Positions 50,102-59,859 of a DNA stretch of 64,000 nt are shown here, one piece after another. This stretch comes from AP-15 sp036008325 (GTDB lineage Bacteria > Pseudomonadota > Alphaproteobacteria > ATCC43930 > CGMCC-115725), in contig DASYNW010000199.1 of the NCBI GenBank assembly GCA_036008325.1, positions 4,595 to 68,594 of the forward strand. Direction: 5' to 3'. Each line of letters begins with the position of its first letter. Within the stretch, counting starts at the first letter, position 1. Below the pieces are notes generated by a model, which was not told the DNA's origin, did not search any database, and saw nothing but the letters and a program-made list of their open reading frames with translations. A program made the translations under genes and the position numbers.

Positions 50102-51322
50102 ATGGCGCGACTCGTGCAGAAATACGGCGGCACCTCGCTCGCCGATGTAGAGAGAATCAACAACGTTGCCCGGCGGGTCGGACGCGAGGTCGAGGCGGGG
50201 AACGAGGTCGCGGTTGTCGTCTCGGCCATGGCAGGGGTGACCAACCAGCTTGTCGACTGGACGCGCGAGATGAGCCGCCTGCACGATGCGCGGGAATACG
50301 ACGTCGTCGTCTCTTCCGGCGAGCAGGTGACGGCGGGCCTGCTGTCGCTGGCGCTGCAAAATCTCGGGGTCGATGCGCGCTCATGGCTCGGCTGGCAGAT
50401 CCCGATCCGGACCGATGGCGTGCACGGCAAGGCGCGGATCGAAGCAATCGAGGTGGACGAGGTCAGCCGTCGCCTGGCTCGTGGGCAGGTCGCGGTGGTT
50501 GCGGGGTTCCAGGGCATCGACCAGCGGGGGCGAATTACCACGCTCGGCCGGGGCGGCTCGGACACTTCTGCGGTCGCCCTCGCGGCGGCGCTCAAAGCCG
50601 ATCGCTGCGATATCTTCACCGATGTCGACGGCGTATATACCAGCGATCCGCGGATCGTTGCGAACGCGCGCAAGCTCGGTAAAATTACCTACGAAGAGAT
50701 GTTGGAGATGGCCTCGCAGGGGGCCAAGGTGTTGCAGACGCGCTCGGTCGAGATGGCAATGAACCACCGGGTGCGGGTCCAGGTTTTGTCGAGCTTTGTC
50801 GACAGCCCGGGAACCCTAGTGGTTGACGAGGACGAGATTGTGGAACACCAGGTGGTCAGCGGCATCGCTTATAGCCGCGACGAAGCCAAGATCACGGTTC
50901 AGAAAGTGGCGGACCGTCCGGGGGTAGCGGCAGCCATCTTCGGACCGCTCGCCGACAACGCGATCAATGTCGACATGATCGTGCAGAACATGGCGGAGGA
51001 TGGTCGCGCAGACCTCACCTTTACAGTCGCACGGGCCGATCTGGAGCGTGCAGTCTCGGTATTGGAGGAGAGGCGTGGGCTGCTCGGGTTCGCCGCGTTG
51101 AGGCCCGACTCCAACGTGGTTAAGATTTCGGTGATCGGGGTCGGAATGCGCAGCCACGCGGGGGTCGCCAAGCAGATGTTCCAGACCCTTTCCGAGAAGG
51201 GGATCAACATTCAGGTGATCTCGACCTCGGAGATCAAGGTGAGCGTCCTGATTGCCGCTGAATACACCGAGCTTGCCTTGCGGGCGCTGCACACGGCGTA
51301 CGGGCTCGACGCGGTCGGATGA
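50102..51322 (+). CDS. lysC: Aspartate kinase LysC
   Basis: First enzyme of the aspartate pathway to lysine, threonine, methionine and DAP (used by MurE). The 406 residues have the kinase signature MARLVQKYGGTSLADVERI, the catalytic TTLGRGGSDTSAVALA and two ACT domains (from about residue 265) for feedback by lysine or threonine. The SD before ATG 50102 is a weak AGGGAC. The stop overlaps the next gene's start as ATGA, and ptsP follows that gene, an extended version of the usual lysC-ptsP pair. Confidence 0.97.
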   Translation: MARLVQKYGGTSLADVERINNVARRVGREVEAGNEVAVVVSAMAGVTNQLVDWTREMSRLHDAREYDVVVSSGEQVTAGLLSLALQNLGVDARSWLGWQIPIRTDGVHGKARIEAIEVDEVSRRLARGQVAVVAGFQGIDQRGRITTLGRGGSDTSAVALAAALKADRCDIFTDVDGVYTSDPRIVANARKLGKITYEEMLEMASQGAKVLQTRSVEMAMNHRVRVQVLSSFVDSPGTLVVDEDEIVEHQVVSGIAYSRDEAKITVQKVADRPGVAAAIFGPLADNAINVDMIVQNMAEDGRADLTFTVARADLERAVSVLEERRGLLGFAALRPDSNVVKISVIGVGMRSHAGVAKQMFQTLSEKGINIQVISTSEIKVSVLIAAEYTELALRALHTAYGLDAVG

Positions 51323-52485
51323 GCGAGGGCATCGCTGCGGCCGAATTTACACCAGCAGGCGGGCGGCGTGCGGCGGGTGGGCAAGGTTCGGGGCCCGAGG
51401 GTTTTCGCGAAGAGCTAGACCGGCTGTGGGCGCGTGGCCGGGCGGTGCTCGGCTGCGATTTTGCCATTATGGGCGGCGCGATGACCTGGGTGTCGGAGCG
51501 CAATCTGGTTGCCGCCATCTCCAATGCGGGGGGCTTCGGGGTGATCGCCTCGGGGTCGATGTCGCCGGAGCTGCTATCCGCTGAAATCACCGCGACCGGA
51601 GCGCTGACCAAGAAACCTTTCGGGGTCAATCTGATCACGCTGCACCCACGGCTGATCGAATTGATCGAGGTCTGTGCCCAGCATCGCATCGGCCACGTCG
51701 TGCTGGCGGGCGGCCTGCCCAGTGGTGCGGCGATGAGCCGGATCAAAGAGAGCGGCGCGCGGGTGTTTTGCTTTGCGCCGGCGCTCGGCTTTGCGCGCAA
51801 GCTCGTGCGCATGGGCGCCGATGCGATCGTCATCGAAGGCAGCGAGGCCGGCGGCCATGTCGGGCCGGTTTCGACCGGGGTGTTGGCGCAGGAAATTCTG
51901 CCGCATCTGGACGAGGTCCCGATATTCGTTGCCGGGGGCATCGGGCGCGGCGAGGCGATGCTGGCCTATCTCGAGATGGGCGCTGCCGGGGTTCAGCTCG
52001 GCACCCGATTTGTCTGCGCCGCGGAATCGATTGCCCATCCGCGGTTCAAGCAGGCATTCATCCGTGCCGCGGCGCGCGACGCGGTCACCTCTCTGCAGCT
52101 CGATCCCCGCTTCCCGGTGATCCCGGTTCGGGCGCTGGCGAACCCGGCGACCGAAAAATTTCGGACCGTCCAGCGCGCGATCGTCGAGCGGTTTGCGCGC
52201 GGCGAGCTGTCGCAGAAAGCCGCACAATTGGAGATCGAGCACTTCTGGGCCGGCGCGCTGCGGCGCGCGGTGATCGAGGGCGATATCGACACGGGTTCGC
52301 TGATGGCCGGGCAGAGCGTCGGATTTGTGACCCGGGAACAGAGCACTGCCGAGATACTCGAGGAGCTGATCGCTCAGGCGTCCGCGGCGCTCGCCGCTCG
52401 CCGCCCGAGCAGCCAGCATCCGGTGATTTTATCCTTGCAATCTTCGTCACAAACTTCGGCGGGGAGCCGGGGCGCCGCGGAATGA
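51319..52485 (+). CDS. Nitronate monooxygenase-like flavoprotein
   Basis: A 388-residue FMN-dependent TIM-barrel enzyme of the 2-nitropropane dioxygenase/enoyl-reductase FabK group. After a 25-residue lead come GCDFAIMGGAMTWVSERNLV, then GGFGVIASGSMSP, VVLAGGLPSG, VIEGSEAGGHVGPVSTGVL (with the catalytic His) and FVAGGIGRGEAMLAYLEMGA. It overlaps lysC upstream and ptsP downstream, both as ATGA, so the three are one coupled operon. The gene is not part of the standard lysC-ptsP order, so a metabolic link is unclear. It may oxidise nitronates or act on enoyl thioesters. Confidence 0.88.
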   Translation: MSEGIAAAEFTPAGGRRAAGGQGSGPEGFREELDRLWARGRAVLGCDFAIMGGAMTWVSERNLVAAISNAGGFGVIASGSMSPELLSAEITATGALTKKPFGVNLITLHPRLIELIEVCAQHRIGHVVLAGGLPSGAAMSRIKESGARVFCFAPALGFARKLVRMGADAIVIEGSEAGGHVGPVSTGVLAQEILPHLDEVPIFVAGGIGRGEAMLAYLEMGAAGVQLGTRFVCAAESIAHPRFKQAFIRAAARDAVTSLQLDPRFPVIPVRALANPATEKFRTVQRAIVERFARGELSQKAAQLEIEHFWAGALRRAVIEGDIDTGSLMAGQSVGFVTREQSTAEILEELIAQASAALAARRPSSQHPVILSLQSSSQTSAGSRGAAE

Positions 52486-54755
52486 GCGAGGTTTCGGGCG
52501 GCGTCAGCGGAACCCGCCGCTTGTTGCGCCGCTTGCGCAACATCATGGCCGGCTCCGCAACCGCCCAGGAGCGGCTCGATCGCATCGTTCGCATCGTCGC
52601 CGCGGAGATGGTCGCCGAAGTCTGCTCGGTCTATGTCATGCGAGCGGGAGAAGTACTCGAACTGTTCGCCACCGAAGGGCTGCGACCGGAGGCGGTGCAC
52701 CGAACCAGACTTCGGGTCGGCGAGGGCCTCGTCGGATTGATCGCGGCGACGGCCCGCCCGCTGGCCTTGGCCGACGCGCAGGCTCACCCAGAATTCGCCT
52801 ATCGGCCGGAGACCGGCGAGGAGATCTATCACTCGCTGATGGGGGTGCCGATCCTGCGCGGCGGACGGGTCCTCGGCGTGCTCGCCGTTCAGAACCGGAC
52901 GTTGCGCCACTATGCCGAGGACGAGATCGAGGTTCTGCAGACGATCGCGATGATCGTTGCCGAACTCGTCGCCAGCGGGGAACTCGTCAATCCGCACGAA
53001 ATTGCTCAGAGCCATGCCGGTGGAATGCTCCCGGTCCGGCTGGTCGGCGTTCGGCTCAATTCCGGGCTGGCGATCGGCCCCGCGGTGCTGCACGAACCGC
53101 GTCTTCCGATCCGGCAGGTGGTCGCCGAGGACGTCAACTCGGAACTCGAGCGGCTGCGGCATGCGCTCGCGGCGATGCGCGAGTCGATCGATCGGCTCGT
53201 GGTGGCGAGCCAAGGGCTCGGCGACGGCGAGCATCGCGACATTCTGGAAACCTACCGGATGTTTGCCGCCGACCGCGGCTGGGTCGCCCGCATCGCCGCC
53301 GCGATCCGCAGCGGCTTGACCGCGGAGGCCGCGGTGCAAAAAGTTCGCGACGAGACCAGAACCCGCATGATGCAGGCGAGCGACCCCTATTTGCGCGAAC
53401 GGCTCGTTGATCTCGAGGATCTCGCCAATCGCCTGCAGCAGCATCTGTCGAACCAGCCGCCGAGTGCGGCATGGGCCGAGCTGCCCGCCGAGTTCGTCCT
53501 GGTCGCCCGCGCAATGGGTCCGGCCGAGCTGCTGGATTACGCCCATCGCCGGATCGTTGGCCTGGTGCTCGAAGAAGGTTCGCCGACCGCGCATGTGGCG
53601 ATCGTCGCCCGGGCTCTCGACATTCCCGTCGTCGGCCGGGTCGAGAACGCGGCGAGCCGGATCGAGAACGCCGACATCATCATCGTCGATGGCGATCATG
53701 CGCAAATCCTGATCAGGCCCAGCGCGGATATTCAGCACTCGGTGGCGGCGGCGGTCGAGGCGCGAACCCGCCGGCGCGCGCTCCACGACAGCCTGCGCAC
53801 CGCCCCGGCAATCACCCGCGACGGGGTCGGAATCAAGCTGCTGCTGAATGCGGGATTGCTGATCGACATGCCGCAATTGGCGGCAACCGGCGCCGAAGGC
53901 GTCGGACTGTTTCGCACCGAAATTCCGTTTATGGTGCGCGATACTTTTCCGGCAGTCGACGATCAGACCGAATTCTATCGCAGCGTCTTCGATCAGGCGG
54001 ACGGTCGCCCGGTGGTGTTCCGCACCCTCGACATCGGCGGCGACAAACTGCTGCCCTACCTGCCGCATGCGGCAGAGGACAACCCGGCGATGGGTTGGCG
54101 GGCGATCCGCATCGGGCTCGATCGGCCGGCGATGCTGCGCGAGCAATTGCGTGCCTTGGTGCGTGCCGCCGAGGGCCGCGACCTGCTCGTCAAGTTCCCG
54201 ATGATTGCCGAGCTTGCGGAGCTCGAACGGGCTCGTGCGCTGCTCGATATGGAGCTCGCCCGCGCCGCCGTCGAAGGCCGCACGCTACCCGCATCGGTCA
54301 AGACCGGCGTCATGCTCGAAGTGCCGGCGCTGCTGTGGCAGCTGCCCGCCCTGTGCCAAAGGATCGACTTCCTGTCGATCGGCACCAACGATTTACTGCA
54401 GTTTTTGTTTGCCTGCGATCGCGGTAACCCACGGCTTGCCGATCGTTACGATTCGCTGTCGATGCCGATGCTGGCGTTGTTGCGCGAGGTCGTCGCGCAG
54501 ACTTGCGCGGCTGCGGTGCCGCTGAGCATGTGCGGCGAGATGGCGGGCAACCCGATCGAGGCCATGGTGCTGATCGCTCTGGGATTTCGGACATTGTCGA
54601 TGGCCGGGACGGCAATCGGCCCGGTCAAGACGATGATCCGCAGCCTCGATGCCGCCGCGGTCGCCGAGTATGTCGGCGAAATCGGTGAAAGACCTGACCA
54701 TTCGCTCAGGCCAAAGCTCGAAGCCTATGCCCGGGACCATGCGATCGCATTGTGA
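52482..54755 (+). CDS. ptsP: Nitrogen-PTS phosphotransferase EI-Ntr (PtsP)
   Basis: First enzyme of the nitrogen phosphotransferase system, passing phosphate from PEP to NPr. The 757 residues begin with a GAF domain (about residues 20-160; senses glutamine in characterised members). A PEP-utiliser N domain follows, then the phosphohistidine loop GSPTAHVAIVAR with His371 and the PEP-binding TIM barrel (GVGLFRTEIPFM, SIGTNDLLQFLFACDR, CGEMAG). The start overlaps the upstream stop (ATGA). Partner NPr and EIIA genes are not in the window. Confidence 0.96.
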   Translation: MSEVSGGVSGTRRLLRRLRNIMAGSATAQERLDRIVRIVAAEMVAEVCSVYVMRAGEVLELFATEGLRPEAVHRTRLRVGEGLVGLIAATARPLALADAQAHPEFAYRPETGEEIYHSLMGVPILRGGRVLGVLAVQNRTLRHYAEDEIEVLQTIAMIVAELVASGELVNPHEIAQSHAGGMLPVRLVGVRLNSGLAIGPAVLHEPRLPIRQVVAEDVNSELERLRHALAAMRESIDRLVVASQGLGDGEHRDILETYRMFAADRGWVARIAAAIRSGLTAEAAVQKVRDETRTRMMQASDPYLRERLVDLEDLANRLQQHLSNQPPSAAWAELPAEFVLVARAMGPAELLDYAHRRIVGLVLEEGSPTAHVAIVARALDIPVVGRVENAASRIENADIIIVDGDHAQILIRPSADIQHSVAAAVEARTRRRALHDSLRTAPAITRDGVGIKLLLNAGLLIDMPQLAATGAEGVGLFRTEIPFMVRDTFPAVDDQTEFYRSVFDQADGRPVVFRTLDIGGDKLLPYLPHAAEDNPAMGWRAIRIGLDRPAMLREQLRALVRAAEGRDLLVKFPMIAELAELERARALLDMELARAAVEGRTLPASVKTGVMLEVPALLWQLPALCQRIDFLSIGTNDLLQFLFACDRGNPRLADRYDSLSMPMLALLREVVAQTCAAAVPLSMCGEMAGNPIEAMVLIALGFRTLSMAGTAIGPVKTMIRSLDAAAVAEYVGEIGERPDHSLRPKLEAYARDHAIAL

Positions 54756-54924
54756 GATCAGGGAGCGCGAGCGCCCCGTGGACGGCTTGTGATCGATCCT
54801 CGCCGCCTCGCCCCGGCCGGAGCACCTGGCGGCTCGGATATGGCTGGAGCAGGCAAAAGGTCGGGTCGGGGCGATTGGACACGGGGGAGCCCGTTGGTTA
54901 AGGTCGCGCCGCAGGGCAACCCGT

Positions 54925-55926
54925 TTGACCGCTTTGTTTCACCGGACCAACACCCCGCGGGCGAAGATTGGAGCCGAAGACGAAACCCCGGCTCCGGCCG
55001 GGCCGCGCTCGGCCGGCGATGTTCTGCGGCAACAGCGTGCCGCGCTCGGCCTCGATCTCGGCGAGGTGGCGAGGGAGCTTCGGATCAAGCCTGTCTATTT
55101 GGCCGCGCTCGAAGAGGGTCGCCCGGACCGTCTGCCCGGCCCGGCTTACGCAATCGGTTTTCTGCGGGTCTATGGCGATCATCTGGGGCTCGACAGCGGC
55201 GAGATCCTGCGCCGCTTCAGGCTCGAGGCCGCGGGGCTCGACGCTAAACCCGACCTCTCGTTCCCGATGCCGTTGGGCGAGCGCAGCCTACCCGGCAGGA
55301 CGGCGCTGCTGGTGGCGGTGGTCCTGACTATCTGCGGATACGCGAGCTGGTATTACCTGGCAACTGGCGAACATTCGCGGCCCGAGCGGGTGACCGAGGT
55401 GCCGGCAAACCTCCTGCTGTCAAATTCGGCTCTGCCGGCGAATTGGTCAAAACCGGCCACAGCGCCGATAACCGCGCCGGCAGCTCCCGCCGCGCCGACC
55501 CTCCCCGCTACCCCGAGCACGAGCACAGTCCCAAGCCCAGTCTCAGCCATCGTCAACGCGCCGCCCCCCACCCCCGCCAGCAGCCAGGATGCGGCGGCCG
55601 GCGGCCCACCGGAGTCGCAGAGCGCAGCACCGAGCGCCTACGGCACCGTCGGCGTACCGGCGCGGATCGTCTTGCGCGCTACCGCTGATAGTTGGATCCA
55701 GGTGCGTGAAGCGGATCACAGGGTGCTGTTCAGCGGCGTCCTGAAGGCCGGGCAGAGCTATCCTGTGCCCGATCGGCCCGGCTTGTCGATGCGAGCCGGC
55801 AACGCCGGCGGGCTCGATGTCACGGTCGACGGCAAACCCACGGCATCGCTGGGTCCGACCGGCGCCGTGCGCAATATCGTGCTCGATCCGCGATCGCTGG
55901 CGGCGACGACCACGGGCCAGAATTGA
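54925..55926 (+). CDS. RodZ-like HTH membrane protein (HTH_25, DUF4115)
   Basis: A 333-residue bitopic protein with a cytoplasmic helix-turn-helix (GDVLRQQRAALGLDLGEVAR, LRIKPVYLAALEEGRPDRLP), one membrane segment (ALLVAVVLTICGYASWYYL, about residues 133-151), a long Pro/Ala/Ser-rich periplasmic linker and a C-terminal DUF4115 beta domain (LRATADSWIQVREADHRVLF). This matches RodZ, which links MreB to the envelope; position ahead of ispG is also typical of rodZ. The start is TTG at 54925 with a weak AGGG upstream, as no in-frame ATG is available. Confidence 0.85.
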   Translation: MTALFHRTNTPRAKIGAEDETPAPAGPRSAGDVLRQQRAALGLDLGEVARELRIKPVYLAALEEGRPDRLPGPAYAIGFLRVYGDHLGLDSGEILRRFRLEAAGLDAKPDLSFPMPLGERSLPGRTALLVAVVLTICGYASWYYLATGEHSRPERVTEVPANLLLSNSALPANWSKPATAPITAPAAPAAPTLPATPSTSTVPSPVSAIVNAPPPTPASSQDAAAGGPPESQSAAPSAYGTVGVPARIVLRATADSWIQVREADHRVLFSGVLKAGQSYPVPDRPGLSMRAGNAGGLDVTVDGKPTASLGPTGAVRNIVLDPRSLAATTTGQN

Positions 55927-56011
55927 GCGCCGCTCGGTTGCCTGCGTCTTTTGTGCGCCGCCGAAACGATCTATATGCGTGTTCCAAGAGATCACCCGAG
56001 CGAGGTCGATG

Positions 56012-57145
56012 ATGAGCGTCAGGCCCTACCGCGACATCCACCGCCGCACCTGCCGCAAGATCTACGTCGGCAAGGTGCCGGTCGGCGGCGACGCGCCGAT
56101 CACCGTGCAGTCGATGACCAACACGGTGACGAGCGACGTCAAGGCGACGGTCGGGCAGGTCCAGGCGCTCGAACGCGCCGGTGCCGACATCGTCCGGGTG
56201 TCGTGTCCCGACCAGGAATCGGCGCTGGCGCTCAAGGACATCGTGCGCCAGGTGACGGTGCCGATCGTCGCCGACATCCATTTCCATTATCGCCGGGCAA
56301 TCGAGGCGGCGCAGAGCGGTGCGGCCTGCCTGCGCATAAATCCGGGCAATATCGGCTCGTCCGAGCGGGTGCGCGAGGTGATCAAGGCGGCCAAGGATCA
56401 CGGCTGCTCGATGCGGATCGGGGTCAATGCCGGCTCGCTCGAGCGCGACCTGCTCGAGAAGTATGGCGAGCCCTGCCCCGAGGCGATGGTCGAAAGCGCG
56501 TTGAACCATGCCAGGATCCTCGAGGACAACGATTTCTTCGAGTTCAAGATCTCGTGCAAGGCCTCCGACGTGTTTCTTGCCGTCGCCGCCTATCAGCAAC
56601 TGGCCGAAGCCTGCGACTATCCTCTGCATCTCGGCATCACCGAAGCCGGAGGGCTGCGCAGCGGCACAGTTAAATCATCGATCGGGCTCGGCATGCTGAT
56701 GTGGTCGGGGATCGGCGACACCATCCGGGTGTCGCTGTCGGCCGACCCGGTCGAAGAGGTCAAGGCCGGGTTCGAGATGCTGAAATCGCTGAATTTGCGG
56801 CGCCGCGGAGTGACCGTGATTTCGTGCCCGTCCTGCGCGCGCCAGCAATTCGAGGTGATCAAGACTGTTGAGCGCCTCGAAGAGCGCCTCGCCCACATCA
56901 CCACGCCGCTGACCGTCTCGGTGATCGGCTGCGTCGTCAACGGCCCGGGTGAAGCGCGCGAGACCGACATCGGCTTTACCGGGGGCGGCAATGGGACCCA
57001 TCAGGTGTATATCAGCGGCCTGACCGATCATCGCCTCAAGGGGGCGGATATCGTCGATCACCTCGTCGAACTGATCGAGAAGAAGGCGGCCGAGATCGAG
57101 GGGCAGCGCAAGGCGGCCGAGCTGGTTGCGGCGCCTGCGCAGTAG
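56012..57145 (+). CDS. ispG: 4-hydroxy-3-methylbut-2-enyl diphosphate synthase IspG
   Basis: [4Fe-4S] enzyme of the MEP isoprenoid pathway. The 377 residues contain the TIM-barrel motifs VQSMTNTVTSDVKATVGQV, VPIVADIHFHYRRAIEAAQ and CLRINPGNIG. The iron-sulfur ligands lie in CPSCARQQFEV and CVVNGPGEA. Of two adjacent ATG codons, 56012 has the better spacing from GAGG. It follows the RodZ-like gene by 85 bases. The pathway also supplies the undecaprenyl carrier used by MraY and MurG. Confidence 0.96.
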   Translation: MSVRPYRDIHRRTCRKIYVGKVPVGGDAPITVQSMTNTVTSDVKATVGQVQALERAGADIVRVSCPDQESALALKDIVRQVTVPIVADIHFHYRRAIEAAQSGAACLRINPGNIGSSERVREVIKAAKDHGCSMRIGVNAGSLERDLLEKYGEPCPEAMVESALNHARILEDNDFFEFKISCKASDVFLAVAAYQQLAEACDYPLHLGITEAGGLRSGTVKSSIGLGMLMWSGIGDTIRVSLSADPVEEVKAGFEMLKSLNLRRRGVTVISCPSCARQQFEVIKTVERLEERLAHITTPLTVSVIGCVVNGPGEARETDIGFTGGGNGTHQVYISGLTDHRLKGADIVDHLVELIEKKAAEIEGQRKAAELVAAPAQ

Positions 57146-57194
57146 CTCTGTGGTCGAGCCGGTCGTGGCGCGCGGGCGTGCGTTGCGGCCGAGC

Positions 57195-58415
57195 TTACTC
57201 GGATTGAGGTGTGGATATCGAGGCCGGCCCTGCGGCAAGACTATCCCGCCGCGTGCGCGCAAGGATCACCAGCACAAGGGCGGCGACAGCGCAGGGGGCG
57301 AGCAGGACGTGCGTATAGGCGCCGAGTGGCCGGGAAACGAGCGGCGCTATCGCGTTTGCCGCCAATATGGTCCGTTCCCAAGGTCGCGCGCCGCGGCGTC
57401 CCTGTATTTGAACGAGCCACGCCATGACCAGGGCGACGACCACGAGGTCGTAATCCAGAAAGAACGGCGAGGCGAGCGGCAACGCCGCTGCGAGAGAGGC
57501 GCCCCTGATTGCAGTATCGGGCGAATGCCGCCAACACCAAACGATGATCGCCGCCAATCCCAAGGCGGCGAGCGCCTGGATGGCCGCTGCCGCGGCAGGC
57601 GTCCCGCCGAGAAGACGGACTGCGGCAAAGACCGACGCGAATTTGTAATAGGGAACCAACCCGGATTCGAGCATTTGCCCGGCGAACGGCAGATTGGCGC
57701 GGAATCCGGCCCAGACACAGCTTCCGAACAGAACGTCGCTCGTAATCGCGAGAACGAGGAGGGTAAACATCGCCGCGCCGATTGCCCGCCATTGGCCGAT
57801 GGCGATCAAGGCGACCGGCACCAGCAATGCCAATTGCGGTTTGAATGCGAGTATGCCGAACAGTATCCCGGCCGTGACCGGTCGCCGATCCAACAGCAGC
57901 ACACCCCATCCGAGCAGACCGGTGGTCAACAATGCGTTCTGACCATGGCCGATGGTCACCAGCACGGCGGGATAGGCGAGACCCGCCCAAAGCGTCAGCG
58001 GCCGGGGCAAAATTCGCCACAGCGCGGTCAGATATAGGGCAGCACCGAGGACCAGCCAAAGCGTGAGGGACCACAGATAGGGAAGAAGGGCCAGCGGGTA
58101 CACGATCAGCAGCGCATTGGGCGGGTATTCCCAGGCATAGAAAGCCGTGCGCGCGGGGTGGATCATCGCCTGCTCCAGGCCGGCGAGCGCCTCGGGATGG
58201 TAGATCGTATGCGCCTGCCCATGGAGCAGCGCCCACGATACGGTCCAAAAGCTGAGGAAATCGGTGCCGACCGGTCGTCCGAGCGGGTCGGTGATGCCGG
58301 GTCCGGCCAAGGTCCAGGCGATCATCGCAACGGCAGCGAGGATCAGGATGGTCGCGTAGGCGCGCAGCCGATCCGGTGTGAGCCACGGAGCGTCTCGCAA
58401 AAAAGCGGCGAACAA
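57195..58415 (-). CDS. GT87-family membrane glycosyltransferase (DUF2029)
   Basis: A 406-residue polytopic protein (about 10-11 helices) resembling polyprenyl-phosphate-mannose-dependent alpha-mannosyltransferases. The segment GRPVGTDFLSFWTVSWALLH places the catalytic Asp in the first external loop, and YPPNALLIVYPLALLPYLWS and PFFLDYDLVVVALVMAW are typical. Start is TTG at 58415, with GAGG six bases upstream. It is the only minus-strand gene between ispG and hisS and converges on ispG. The acceptor glycan is unknown. Confidence 0.8.
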   Translation of the reverse strand: MFAAFLRDAPWLTPDRLRAYATILILAAVAMIAWTLAGPGITDPLGRPVGTDFLSFWTVSWALLHGQAHTIYHPEALAGLEQAMIHPARTAFYAWEYPPNALLIVYPLALLPYLWSLTLWLVLGAALYLTALWRILPRPLTLWAGLAYPAVLVTIGHGQNALLTTGLLGWGVLLLDRRPVTAGILFGILAFKPQLALLVPVALIAIGQWRAIGAAMFTLLVLAITSDVLFGSCVWAGFRANLPFAGQMLESGLVPYYKFASVFAAVRLLGGTPAAAAAIQALAALGLAAIIVWCWRHSPDTAIRGASLAAALPLASPFFLDYDLVVVALVMAWLVQIQGRRGARPWERTILAANAIAPLVSRPLGAYTHVLLAPCAVAALVLVILARTRRDSLAAGPASISTPQSE

Positions 58416-58601
58416 GGGGTACCTCGCGCGGCAGCCGATAACGGCGGCTCGGCAACGATAGCCGGCGCTGGTTAGAAGATGGTTGAGAGCCGGTAAAAGG
58501 CCTAGCCGCGGGCGAGCGTTGCGTCGACAGCCGCCGCGACGCCCACTATGTATTGGGCGCCACCCTTCCGACGGCGGACGAGATGGCCGGAGAATTCGCC
58601 T

Positions 58602-59849
58602 ATGCCACCCTTGCAGCCGGCTCGCGGCACCCAGGACCTACTGCCCGAGGCGGCGCGGCGCCACCGCCGGGTCAGCGAGACGGCGCGCGCGGTTTCCGAG
58701 CTCTACGGGTTTGCCGAGATGGCAACCCCGATTTTCGAGTTCACCGAGGTCTTCGCCCGTCCGATCGGCGAGCACACCGACATCGTCGCGAAGGAAATGT
58801 ATACATTCGCGGACCGTGGCGGCGAGGAGGTCACCTTGCGCCCGGAGAATACCGCCGGCGTGGTGCGCGCCGTGCTCTCGAACGGGCTGACCCAGGCGAC
58901 GCCGCTGAAGTTTTTCTATAGCGGCCCGATGTTTCGCTATGAGCGGCCGCAGAAGGGACGATTTCGCCAATTTCACCAAATCGGGGTCGAGCTGCTCGGT
59001 GTGGCCCAGCCCCAGGGCGACGTCGAGATCATCGCGCTCGGCAATCGCATCCTCGCCGCTCTCGGTGTGCGCGAGCGCACCGTGCTCGAGCTCAACACCC
59101 TGGGAGACCCGGCAAGCCGCGCCGCCTATCGCGAGGCGCTGGTCTCCTATTTCTCGGCCCATGCTCAGAATTTATCTGAGGATAGCCGGCGCCGGCTCGA
59201 GCGCAACCCGTTGCGAATTTTTGATTCGAAGCACGATGCAGATCAGCGCATCAGCGCCGATGCACCAGCCTTTGCCGAGTATTTGAACGCGGCCGCGCGC
59301 GATTTCTTTTCCCGCGTGCGCGACGGGCTCGATCGGCTCGGCATCGAATATCGGCTGAACCCGCGTCTGGTTCGCGGCCTCGACTACTACACCCATACGG
59401 CCTTCGAATTCATTACCTCCGACCTCGGCGCGCAGGGGACGGTGATGGGCGGCGGCCGGTATGACGGGCTGGTCGAAACAATGGGCGGCCCGGCAATGCC
59501 GGGCGTAGGGTGGGCCGCCGGGATCGAGCGCCTGGCCATGCTGATCGCCGCGCCGCCGGCAGCGCCGCGTCCGGTCGCGGTCGTGCCGCTGGGGGAAGCT
59601 GCCCAATCGATGGCGTTGAACCTGGCCGAGGAGCTACGCGAGGCGGGGCTGGTCGTAGAGCTCGGCTATTCGGGCAATCTGCAGCGGCGGTTGGGGCGCG
59701 CCAACCGGATGAACGCGCGTGCCGCGGTGCTGATCGGCGAGGACGAAATGAAAATCAATTCGGTGTCGCTGCTGGATCTCGATAGCCGCGAGCAGGAAAC
59801 TGTTCCGCTCGGCGAGCTGCTGCCGCGACTCCAGGTACTCTGCAGCTGA
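58602..59849 (+). CDS. hisS: Histidyl-tRNA synthetase
   Basis: Class II aminoacyl-tRNA synthetase charging tRNA-His, 415 residues. Motif 1 lies around LYGFAEMATPIFEFTEVF, motif 2 at FRYERPQKGRFRQFHQIG, the histidine-A loop is LVRGLDYYTHTAFEF, and motif 3 is GVGWAAGIERLAML. The start MPPLQPARGTQDLLP is set at ATG 58602 with GGAG upstream; an upstream ATG at 58548 would add 18 residues not typical of the family. It is followed by prfA after ten bases. Confidence 0.96.
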   Translation: MPPLQPARGTQDLLPEAARRHRRVSETARAVSELYGFAEMATPIFEFTEVFARPIGEHTDIVAKEMYTFADRGGEEVTLRPENTAGVVRAVLSNGLTQATPLKFFYSGPMFRYERPQKGRFRQFHQIGVELLGVAQPQGDVEIIALGNRILAALGVRERTVLELNTLGDPASRAAYREALVSYFSAHAQNLSEDSRRRLERNPLRIFDSKHDADQRISADAPAFAEYLNAAARDFFSRVRDGLDRLGIEYRLNPRLVRGLDYYTHTAFEFITSDLGAQGTVMGGGRYDGLVETMGGPAMPGVGWAAGIERLAMLIAAPPAAPRPVAVVPLGEAAQSMALNLAEELREAGLVVELGYSGNLQRRLGRANRMNARAAVLIGEDEMKINSVSLLDLDSREQETVPLGELLPRLQVLCS

Positions 59850-59859
59850 GCCGGGGCGC

